Shown here: positions 50,088 to 57,844 of the stretch, piece after piece | How the letters are laid out: every line of letters starts with the position of its first letter | How positions within the stretch are numbered: position 1 is the first letter of the stretch | Assembly: GCA_035653615.1 (NCBI GenBank) | Contig: DASRBN010000004.1 | Coordinates: 62,001 to 126,000 of the forward strand | Direction: 5' to 3' | DNA from: Ktedonobacteraceae bacterium | Lineage (GTDB): Bacteria; Chloroflexota; Ktedonobacteria; Ktedonobacterales; Ktedonobacteraceae | Length of the DNA: 64,000 nt | The notes under the pieces: model-generated | Database searches by the model: none | Seen by the model: the letters and a program-made list of their open reading frames with translations, nothing else | What the model was told of the DNA's origin: nothing | Made by a program: the position numbers and the translations under genes

Positions 50088-53000
50088 ATGGAACAGTTAG
50101 CCCTATTATCCATTACTCGTACAGATACACACTACCGGTTTCGCCTGAATCTATCCGATGGTCCGAGTTCTGGCACGCAGGAATATCTAACAGAGATTAC
50201 CAGCGATTTACACGAGCGCTTGCGCCGCACACTGCAAGTGATTACCCAGCAGATGCAGGTAGGAGACGCAAAACCTCAAGTCCGGCGTGGCCCTCATGAT
50301 AGCTTGCTTACGCTGGGACGTTTCCTTTTTGAAACGCTTTTGCCTTCTCCCTTGCAAGAGGCCCTGCATCGCCTCGATACGCCCTTGATCCTCACGACCA
50401 ATACACCCGATATTCCCTGGGAACTCCTCTATGATAATAAGTCATCGCCCGGCCATTTCCTCTGCCAGCGCATCAACATCAGTCGCCAGATGAGCAGCCG
50501 CGCCGCTAACGCGCGCTCCTCGCTGCGTGAATGGAACAACAACACCGACGTCTCGCTGCATAAAACGCGCAAAATTGGCCGCAGGGAGGCGCAGGGACTG
50601 AACGTCTTATTCCTCGTCAATCCTACCAATAGCTGTTCCCTTGCCGAAGAAGAGGTTGCTTCGCTCTGCACCACGCTGCCAGAATCGATCTCGCGCATCA
50701 TCCTCTATCGCCAGCAGGCCAACCAGTTAGAGATGCGCATGCGTATCAGCGCCGATTTCCCACAGGTCGTACACTATGCCGGTCCATTACCTGTCATATC
50801 GTCGTCCGGTGAGCCTCTGCTGGCGCTGGCCGGTAGTTCGCGCCTGGACGCAAACGCCGCCTCTCAGCTATTTTCATCATTCTTGAAACGCCCGCTTGTT
50901 TTTCTGAATTGCTATGATGGTTTACAAACAAGTACATTGGCTCCTGATGACATGGAGCTTCTTGCCAGCAATTTAATCGCCGCCGGTGCCAGCTGCGTTC
51001 TAACGATGCGCTGGCCCGTCAATGTACAGCGCGCGCGTGAATTTACCTTGCAATTCTACCAGGAAATTGCCGATGGCATCTCAATCGGGGAAGCCGTGCG
51101 TCGTACACGTTCAACCCTCGCCCAGCGCTATCCGGACGATCCCTCCTGGGCTGGCTATGTACTCTACGGCGAGCCCGCTATAGCACTGGTAGCCAGTACG
51201 CCTGGTCGCGATCGGGCCATCGAACCTCCCATGCATGCGCTTGACGACAGTGCTATAGCGCAACCGCTCTTCCCCTCCTCGAATGCCCTGGATCGGCGCT
51301 TCTTACAGGAAGTATTGGGCATTGCGCTGATGGAAGCGCGCGAGATGCGCAAGGATTATCTTGGCACTCCTCACCTGTTCATCGCCCTCACCAAGCTGGA
51401 TGGCGGCTGCACGCAGGACGCGCTGCGCAATCTGCCCGGAAGTTTTTCTCCTAAACAGGTGCGCGAAGTGATTCGCCTCGCTCTCGGCTCGGGTAAGGCC
51501 AGCGGTGACACCCCCATCTTGCCCACGCGCCGCTGCAAGGAGATTTTGCAGACCGCCGAGCGTAACGCCTTGAACGCCGGCTCGACTATGATCGACGAGC
51601 GCGCCATAGCGCAGGCCGTCTTGAGCGAAAAGGATGGTGTCACCTACGAACTGCTTACCAAGATGGGCATCAACCCATCGCAGCTCATCGACCTGATCCT
51701 GGCTAGCAATGCCCGTTGCCTGCTGGAACTTGTGCCATCGGGCATCAATCCGGCCGTAGCCCCCGTCGAATTGCCCGTCGGCATCGGTCCCGAAGGTATC
51801 GTAGCTAAGGGAGGAAACTCCGTGCTGGAGCGGTTAGGGCGCGACCTGACCAGAGAGGCCAGTATGAGGCAGCTTCCGCCGCTGATCGGGCGCGAAAAAG
51901 AGATGCGACTCCTCATCCAGACCTTGATGCTCAAAGACCGCAACAATCCCATTCTCATCGGCGATTCGGGCGTAGGCAAAACGACCATCGTCGCCGGACT
52001 CGCCCAACGCATCGTAGACGGAAAAGTCCCGCCCGAATTGCGCGGTAAACGCCTGATCGAACTCTCAGCCAGCTCGCTGGTCGCGGGAACGAAGTATCGC
52101 GGCGAATTTGAGGAGCGGCTGCTAAAGGTATTGGAAGAGGCGGAAGGTAGCGGCAACATCATCCTCTTTATCGACGAGATGCACCTGTTGATCGGCACAG
52201 GACGCGCCGCTGATGGCAGTATTGATGCCGCGGGCATCCTCAAACCCGCCCTGGCCGGTGGCAGATTGCGCTGCATTGGCGCCACGACTCCCCAGGAGTA
52301 TCGCACGATTGAGAAGGACGCGGCCATGGAACGGCGCCTGCGACCCATCAACATCGATGAACCCTCCACGGATGAGGCCCTCGCCATCTTAACTGGCATG
52401 CGCGACCTCTATGAAGACCATCATCATGTGCATATTACGAGCGAGGCGTTACAGGCGGCAGTACAGCTTTCGGTGCAATACCTGCCCAACCTGCGCCTGC
52501 CCGATAAGGCGTGCAGTGTGCTTGACGAAGCATGTTCGCAGGCTCGCGTCTTTCTGGCCGAGGATGAGGCGCAAGATGAAGATGAGGATGTGGAGCCGCC
52601 GGTAATTACCGCTCCATTGATTGCCGAGGTGATCTCTCATCGTACCGGCATTCCCGTGCGAGCGCCGGGACGCGAGGAACGCGACCGCCTGCTGAATCTT
52701 GAAGTCCTGTTAAAGAGGCGCGTAATCGGCCAGGATGAAGCAATCGCGCGCGTGACGCAGGCGATCCAGGTAGCGCGGGCCGGTTTGAAGCCACGCAATC
52801 GGCCAGCAGGCGTCTTCCTGTTTCTGGGTCCGACCGGAGTTGGCAAAACGGAGCTCGCGCGCGCGCTGGCCGCCGAGGTATTTGGCTCCGATGAGCATTT
52901 GATTCGCGTTGATATGTCCGAGTACATGGAAAAGCATGCCGTCTCGCGTATGATCGGCGCGCCTCCGGGTTACATTGGGTATGACCAGGAGGGCCAGCTG

Positions 53001-53669
53001 ACAGGCAAGCTGCGGCGGCGCCCGCATTGTGTCGTGCTGCTCGACGAAGTGGAGAAAGCTCATCCAGAGGTCTTTGATCTCTTCTTGCAGGTCTTTGATG
53101 CCGGGCGGCTCACCGATGCCCAGGGCCACACGGTTGATGCTCAGCACGCGATCTGGATTATGACTTCTAATGTGGGGACCGATATGCTTGGTCGCTCCAT
53201 GCCCAGCGGTTTCCGCGCCAGTGTCAAGGGGACGGCCGAGGAAATGCAGCGCGAGCGCTTGATGGAACGGCTGCGTTCAACATTCCGGCCAGAATTTCTT
53301 AATCGCGTAGATGAGGTGGTCATTTTCCAGCCGCTGGGCCAGGAGCAGGCCAGGGCAATTACACGCTTGCAGATGAATGAACTGGCGGCGCGACTTTTAG
53401 AGCAAGGGTTGACGCTGCGTGCCGATGATAGCGCCATAGAGCTGCTGTGCAAGGAGGGGTTCAGCCAGACTCAAGGGGCGCGCCCATTGCGACGAGCCAT
53501 CGAGCGGCTCCTGACGGTGCCACTGAGTTTGCGCATTCTGCTGGCAAACATACCCGAACACGGAGAGGTGCATGTCAGCGCGGTAGATGGCAAGTTGGAG
53601 ATCGACATTCGCGAACCGCAGCGTGAACGTGAAGAGGTTGGGGAAGATATGAAAGTGGATGCGTTATAA
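50088..53669 (+). CDS. CHAT caspase-like protease fused to a double-ring Clp AAA+ unfoldase
   Basis: 1193 residues from ATG 50088. Domain order: beta-rich leader (1-65); CHAT domain (about 70-365) with WELLYDNKSSPGHF, His229 in VVHYAGP and Cys275 in LVFLNCYDG; Clp N-domain (403-555; EAREMRKDYLGTPHLFIALT); AAA1 (from about 580) with GDSGVGKTT, IILFIDEMH and ERRLRP; AAA2 (from about 873) with GPTGVGKTE, VVLLDEVEKA and GARPLRRAIE. Pore loops KYRGEFE and GYIGYDQEG are intact. The middle coiled-coil domain is replaced by an acidic linker (EDEAQDEDEDVEPP). The ClpP-docking tripeptide is SGF (1040-1042), not the usual hydrophobic-GF. It may unfold and cut proteins alone. I chose ATG over an upstream TTG inside the promoter. 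Confidence 0.92.
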   Translation: MEQLALLSITRTDTHYRFRLNLSDGPSSGTQEYLTEITSDLHERLRRTLQVITQQMQVGDAKPQVRRGPHDSLLTLGRFLFETLLPSPLQEALHRLDTPLILTTNTPDIPWELLYDNKSSPGHFLCQRINISRQMSSRAANARSSLREWNNNTDVSLHKTRKIGRREAQGLNVLFLVNPTNSCSLAEEEVASLCTTLPESISRIILYRQQANQLEMRMRISADFPQVVHYAGPLPVISSSGEPLLALAGSSRLDANAASQLFSSFLKRPLVFLNCYDGLQTSTLAPDDMELLASNLIAAGASCVLTMRWPVNVQRAREFTLQFYQEIADGISIGEAVRRTRSTLAQRYPDDPSWAGYVLYGEPAIALVASTPGRDRAIEPPMHALDDSAIAQPLFPSSNALDRRFLQEVLGIALMEAREMRKDYLGTPHLFIALTKLDGGCTQDALRNLPGSFSPKQVREVIRLALGSGKASGDTPILPTRRCKEILQTAERNALNAGSTMIDERAIAQAVLSEKDGVTYELLTKMGINPSQLIDLILASNARCLLELVPSGINPAVAPVELPVGIGPEGIVAKGGNSVLERLGRDLTREASMRQLPPLIGREKEMRLLIQTLMLKDRNNPILIGDSGVGKTTIVAGLAQRIVDGKVPPELRGKRLIELSASSLVAGTKYRGEFEERLLKVLEEAEGSGNIILFIDEMHLLIGTGRAADGSIDAAGILKPALAGGRLRCIGATTPQEYRTIEKDAAMERRLRPINIDEPSTDEALAILTGMRDLYEDHHHVHITSEALQAAVQLSVQYLPNLRLPDKACSVLDEACSQARVFLAEDEAQDEDEDVEPPVITAPLIAEVISHRTGIPVRAPGREERDRLLNLEVLLKRRVIGQDEAIARVTQAIQVARAGLKPRNRPAGVFLFLGPTGVGKTELARALAAEVFGSDEHLIRVDMSEYMEKHAVSRMIGAPPGYIGYDQEGQLTGKLRRRPHCVVLLDEVEKAHPEVFDLFLQVFDAGRLTDAQGHTVDAQHAIWIMTSNVGTDMLGRSMPSGFRASVKGTAEEMQRERLMERLRSTFRPEFLNRVDEVVIFQPLGQEQARAITRLQMNELAARLLEQGLTLRADDSAIELLCKEGFSQTQGARPLRRAIERLLTVPLSLRILLANIPEHGEVHVSAVDGKLEIDIREPQREREEVGEDMKVDAL

Positions 53670-53762
53670 TTGTTGACTTGTCTACCTGATTTTTCCTGCA
53701 CTATGCTATGCCATATGATATCTCATGCGGTAATGGAGCTTACATAAAGGGATAGGACAGCA

Positions 53763-54419
53763 ATGGATACTATTCACGAACACCTCGAATTCATTCCGGC
53801 AGGCGCGCTTTTCGTCGAAGGCACTCTGAGCATACCCGCAGAGGCGCGGGGAATTGTATTGTTTCCGTCCGGTATAGATAGTCTAGAGCGCTCTTCGTAC
53901 ATCACACGCCTGGCAGAACTGTTGCAGCAATCTGGATTGGCAACGCTGCTCGTCAATTTGTTCACCTCCGAGGAAAAAAACCAGGATGCGGTAACCGGCT
54001 TTTTCCGTGAAAATGTTGATATCATGCAGCAGCGCATTATAGGCATCGCCAACTGGCTTGCTGAAGACGAGCGGACACAGAATCTTGGGATTTGCTATTT
54101 TGGCAGCGATGTCACGGGCGCCGCCGTTTTAATAGCCGCCGTTGAGCGCCCTGACCTTGTTGTTGCCATAGCCTGCGCTGAAGGACGCCTGGAATTGGCC
54201 GGCAACTACCTCTCTCAAGTCGAGACACCGGTTCTGCTGCTGGCCGCTGAGAAGGATACGCAGCGAAGCGAGGCGAACCGGCAAGCCCTGGAGCAACTGC
54301 ACGGCACGAAAAACCTGGAGGTCATTAAGGGAGCAACGGGCATCTTCGAGGACTCCAATACCCAGGAGCAGGTCGCGCAAATAGCGGGGCAATGGTTTGC
54401 ACGTCACCTGGGCCTGTAG
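53763..54419 (+). CDS. Alpha/beta-hydrolase homologue lacking catalytic Ser and His (dienelactone-hydrolase-like)
   Basis: 218 residues similar to the hydrolase domain that in many bacteria is fused to phosphoribosyltransferases: LSIPAEARGIVLFPSGIDSL; GLATLLVNLFTSEEKNQDAV; PVLLLAAEKDTQRSEANRQA. Active members have GASTGA at the nucleophile elbow and GATHLFEE at the His. Here these read GSDVTGA (114-120) and GATGIFED, with Gly193 in place of His. So it should be inactive as an esterase and may serve as a binding protein. It lies 93 bases after the CHAT-Clp gene on the same strand, so co-transcription is possible. Confidence 0.75.
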   Translation: MDTIHEHLEFIPAGALFVEGTLSIPAEARGIVLFPSGIDSLERSSYITRLAELLQQSGLATLLVNLFTSEEKNQDAVTGFFRENVDIMQQRIIGIANWLAEDERTQNLGICYFGSDVTGAAVLIAAVERPDLVVAIACAEGRLELAGNYLSQVETPVLLLAAEKDTQRSEANRQALEQLHGTKNLEVIKGATGIFEDSNTQEQVAQIAGQWFARHLGL

Positions 54420-54435
54420 GGATGCGCTACCTGAC

Positions 54436-54536
54436 GAGTGCGAAGAATCTGCGCCCAGCCGTGTCATTCTGAGCTGAGTGCGAAGAATCTCAGTACGACG
54501 GTGGCGCAGATTCTTCGCTGCGCTCAGAATGACACG
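54436..54536. repeat. Clustered family A repeats
   Basis: Three arms: AGTGCGAAGAATCT twice and the complement GATTCTTCGCTGCGCTCAGA, with TCATTCTGAG between. Palindromic overall, and downstream of the hydrolase homologue. Confidence 0.8.
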
Positions 54537-55100
54537 ACCTACTGCTGCTTTCCGATTTTGGTGGAGAAAGTTCAACATCTGCACTCTACGTGAATCCGCA
54601 CGCTGCCGGTCGCCGCAAAGCAATTGGAGCCAAAAACATATGCACCGGCGATAATCCCCCATTATCACCGGTGCATATTTGGCAAGGAGACCCAGGACGA
54701 AATAATCGTCATAGAAACAGAAGGCATAGGTGTGTTCTGAGGTGGTGATGCTCGTAGTTTGTCTGGAGCGGAGCTTCGACGGATGCATTCCCGGAGTCAA
54801 TACCCAGATAGGGTCGCTGCGACAGGTATTGCTTTCCGGAGCAGCGCTCAACAGATCAAATTGGCACCCAGCGATCATCACCACCACTGTTCTTAAGTGT
54901 ACACAGAGCAACTTGCTTTAGCCTTTTTTCACCGTTGCATTTTTCTTTCACTATGAGCCATGCCTGATATGTTCTGTCAGGCGGAACAGTAGCGATTGCT
55001 TCTATCGTCTTCTGGTAGTATAGAGAAGAATTTGCATAAGTCTTACATAAGACAGCCATTTGTGATAAGATAAAGTACAAGGATTTGAGGAGGTGCTTTT
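54537..55100. other. Intergenic region with hairpin; no supported gene
   Basis: A hairpin at 54638-54680 has arms ATATGCACCGG and CCGGTGCATAT with a pyrimidine-rich loop. Near 55033-55061, TTACAT and TAAGAT are 17 bases apart and could drive the gene at 55101. Overlapping minus-strand frames (54129-54911, 54856-55080) lack ribosome sites and family features. Confidence 0.5.
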
Positions 55101-55271
55101 ATGAAGGCAGTAAAGACACACGTGGGACGTTGCGATAGCTGTGGTGAACCGGCTGCATATGCTCAACTATTGCCAGGCGGGCGAACGTTCCGCTTTTGCG
55201 AGCAGCATGTACCTTTGTTGGTAAAAAAACAGGCCGAGGCAGCTGCATCTACCACAAAAGAAAAGAAGTAG
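55101..55271 (+). CDS. Zinc-finger microprotein, 56 aa (CxxC...CxxH)
   Basis: The gene is short but strongly supported: GAGGAGGT seven bases before the ATG, and HVGRCDSCGEPAAYAQLLPG followed by GRTFRFCEQHVPLL gives a C-x2-C-x20-C-x2-H zinc knuckle pair. The arrangement resembles the small DUF7455-type proteins of actinobacteria (CxxCGxxA...LPSG...FCxHH). A Lys-rich tail (KEKK) ends it. A 74-base perfect palindrome follows as terminator. The role is unknown; nucleic-acid or protein binding is possible. Confidence 0.75.
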   Translation: MKAVKTHVGRCDSCGEPAAYAQLLPGGRTFRFCEQHVPLLVKKQAEAAASTTKEKK

Positions 55272-55278
55272 GTAATAG

Positions 55279-55352
55279 AATTTTCAGGCAAGCGCGTGTC
55301 TCTGGTCAGATGGCCGGCCATCTGACCAGAGACACGCGCTTGCCTGAAAATT
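55279..55352. terminator. 74-bp perfect palindrome, bidirectional terminator
   Basis: Two exact 37-base arms (AATTTTCAGGCAAGCGCGTG ... TGGCC) with no loop, ending in A/T runs at both sides. It lies between convergent genes (55101-55271 and 55369-57366). Confidence 0.85.
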
Positions 55353-55368
55353 TTTTGGCGATTGAAAC

Positions 55369-57366
55369 CTAGCTGTCGCTACTACATACAAATATGTTGT
55401 AGAAGGCATTTAACTTTTGAAGCGAGATGGTGCTATTCAGGGGAGTTACGACGATGACATCTCGATCTTTTTGAGCGGGAAAGCGCGCGAAACGATAAGT
55501 CACGTGTTCACTATGGAGTATCCCCAGGAATCCGGGATGAAGATCGGTATGCGGCACAAAGACAAGAATGCTGGGACGATTAGCGTAGAGTACAGCGCTG
55601 GTATTTGCCGGAATACGATTAAGCTGCGGTTTATTGGTTAGTAATGGCACGGGGTCGGCCAGGATGATCTTACCCTGTGTTTTAAACACAATCGGATAAG
55701 CAATCCAACCCGCTGCCCAGCCGTACTGGATGTGTTCGCGCTCCATATAAGCGATGATGGCGTCGTTATTGAGCGGGGCTAATGTGCAATAAGGCGATTG
55801 AAAAGTGCTTCCGGCATCGGTTAGCCCATAAGAGAAGACCTGCATAAACATTGCTAAAAGGAGTATTCCGACAAGGAAACCAAGGGCGGCTTGCAATGAG
55901 AGAAGCCTGCGAAGCGGGTGAGCGACTTTGACGGGATCACCGGATGATCCCGTAGGGGCCGATGAATCGGCGGTGGGCGCGATGAATCGGCCCCTACGTT
56001 CTTTTGTTCTCGCTCTGCTCAGCAGTTCGCCCTGGCTGATTACCAGGACAGTGAAAGGGATGGCGAAGAGGAAAGGGAGAACCAGCGTCAGTGGAGTGGC
56101 ATAACGACCGGCGAGATCATATTCGCATGCCCAGAGGCCAATTGCAGCCGCTTTCGTTACACAGAAAATAGTGGTCGCGCAGGCCGCAAAGAGCAGCGAC
56201 AGACCCGTCAGGGAGCGGATGCGTAGCAATAGCGGTGCGGGGTGAACGAAGGAAGCAGCGAAGAGTACGACACTGGCAAGAATGCAAAACAGACCGAAGT
56301 AGAGCATGAACCCGTGTAAAAGTGCGAGCAGGGTGGATTCGTCGGGTAATGCTCCGCTGATGACGCGCGGCGTGACGCAAAAGGTATAAAGGTGAGCCAG
56401 GCCGAAAAAGATATCCACGCGCGTAGGATAGTGGGCGCGTATCTCAGGACGCAATACGGTGTTCCCCGAAAGGTACAGCATGTACGTGATATTCTGCCAT
56501 GAATTGCTGATACCCCAGATGAGAGCAGGGCTAAGGCCAATGATACAGGCGGGGAACGCGGCTAAAAATGGCAGGACAACAGAACGTATAAAACGTTTCC
56601 TCGCAAGTTTTTGCCTCACCAGTTGTATGTAATCCCATGCGATCCAGAGGCCTGCCGCTGCGATGCCGTAGACGATGATCGGGTTGATCCAGAGGCCTAA
56701 ACCAACAATAAAGCCAATACCTGCCCAGCGCCAGGCCTGTTCCCGCGCAGATGCTCCTGCCTGCCGGCGGCGCGTGAGCTTCAAGGACGAGATAAGCAGC
56801 AGCAGCATAAGCGCGAATGATTCGATGTAGCCACCCAGGGTAGTGAGTTCTAGCACGGTATCATACAGTGGGGGAATGGCCGCGAACAATGTGGATATGG
56901 TCATGAACCAGCGCTTAGGGCGCCGGGGTAGCCGGGCAGCGTCAGCTAACTCCGCTGCCAGCTTCCAGGTCAGCCAGACGACTGCGAGCGAGAGAAGAAT
57001 GGGTTCGGCCCGTAGCGCCCATGGCGAAGGCCCTACGATGGCAAAGATAATGGCTACCAGGTAGGCTTCCAGGCTGCCCATGTATGGCTGGCCGTAGAAG
57101 TAGATCGGAAACTCACCATGCAAAATGTGCTCAGCCTGGATGCCCACAAGCGCCTCGTCGCCATTGATGAAACCTTGAGTATGAATAACGAGCCAGGCAC
57201 GTATGATGAGCGCTGCTGCCAGGCAGAACAGGAGTGGAATAGAGCGACGGATGCGGTTCGCTGCTCCTTGCGATGTATATTCTTCTCCCGGCATGTCTTC
57301 GAGTGCTGGAGAATCATTCCAGGGTTTTGCGATCTTGACTTCGGTTAAGTAATCCTTAATACTCAT
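55369..57366 (-). CDS. GT39/ArnT-like multi-pass glycosyltransferase
   Basis: 665 residues with about 11-12 helices. After the first helix (SIPLLFCLAAALIIRAWLVI) comes GFINGDEALVGIQAEHILHG, the Asp-Glu signature of the GT-C fold (PMT/ArnT), then FPIYFYGQPYMGSLEAYLVA. Polyprenyl-phosphate sugars are the usual donors, so the lipid-linked sugar genes at 34-37 kb could feed it. A loop near residues 460-480 (RRGRFIAPTADSSAPTGSSG) comes from an inserted family B repeat. GGAGG lies nine bases before the ATG. The acceptor is unknown. Confidence 0.8.
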   Translation of the reverse strand: MSIKDYLTEVKIAKPWNDSPALEDMPGEEYTSQGAANRIRRSIPLLFCLAAALIIRAWLVIHTQGFINGDEALVGIQAEHILHGEFPIYFYGQPYMGSLEAYLVAIIFAIVGPSPWALRAEPILLSLAVVWLTWKLAAELADAARLPRRPKRWFMTISTLFAAIPPLYDTVLELTTLGGYIESFALMLLLLISSLKLTRRRQAGASAREQAWRWAGIGFIVGLGLWINPIIVYGIAAAGLWIAWDYIQLVRQKLARKRFIRSVVLPFLAAFPACIIGLSPALIWGISNSWQNITYMLYLSGNTVLRPEIRAHYPTRVDIFFGLAHLYTFCVTPRVISGALPDESTLLALLHGFMLYFGLFCILASVVLFAASFVHPAPLLLRIRSLTGLSLLFAACATTIFCVTKAAAIGLWACEYDLAGRYATPLTLVLPFLFAIPFTVLVISQGELLSRARTKERRGRFIAPTADSSAPTGSSGDPVKVAHPLRRLLSLQAALGFLVGILLLAMFMQVFSYGLTDAGSTFQSPYCTLAPLNNDAIIAYMEREHIQYGWAAGWIAYPIVFKTQGKIILADPVPLLTNKPQLNRIPANTSAVLYANRPSILVFVPHTDLHPGFLGILHSEHVTYRFARFPAQKDRDVIVVTPLNSTISLQKLNAFYNIFVCSSDS
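55948..55999. repeat. Family B repeat inside the GT39-like gene
   Basis: CCGTAGGGGCCGATGAATCG, then GCGCGATGAATCGGCCCCTACG, palindromic and in frame in a cytoplasmic or outer loop of the transferase. Confidence 0.8.
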
Positions 57367-57844
57367 CCTCTACCACCTCCACCAGTTTTCCAAAGCAGGC
57401 ATAACGAAATCTTTAGACCGATACCAGGGACGAAAAAGAGACCAGGTAATATCATTCGGTAACCTCGCAGGAGCCGATACTGAATGTAACCAACCAAACA
57501 CACTCGTCCGAGCGGCCTCTGTCGTGTCATGCTGAGCCTTTCGCTTCGCTCGAAGGGAAACTCCGCGAAGAATCTGTGCCCCATCCATGTCATGCTGAGG
57601 GAAGCGAAGAATCTGCGCCCCGTCGTACTGAGATTCTTCGCTTCCCTCAGCATGACATGGCGAGAGAATACTTCCCGTTTTTGGTTGGAAAAGTCCATCA
57701 CCGGCGCTGGGCGCGATCAACTGACCCCTACACAGATATCTTGCCTGAGCGATGTGATCTGTTGTAATCATACCTATATGAACGGGAAAAACAAAATTAT
57801 ACGGTAGGGATGGAGATGAAATAGTACAATCGGGTATCACTCGA
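57367..57844. repeat. Intergenic cluster of family A and B repeats
   Basis: Family A variants fill 57523-57660 (TCATGCTGAGGGAAGCGAAG and its complement CTTCGCTTCCCTCAGCATGA), and a family B half unit (GGCGCTGGGCGCGATCAACT, GACCCCTACA) is at 57702-57740. This stretch has many open frames in several phases but I trust none. Confidence 0.75.

Noticed and set aside
54129-54911. 260-codon minus-strand open frame
   Set aside because: It is antisense to the hydrolase homologue, runs through family A repeats and shows no domain or start signal.
57370-57840. Overlapping frames between the GT39-like gene and the kinase
   Set aside because: Their peptides (HAEGSEESQY, FASLSMTW) are typical translations of the family A repeat.
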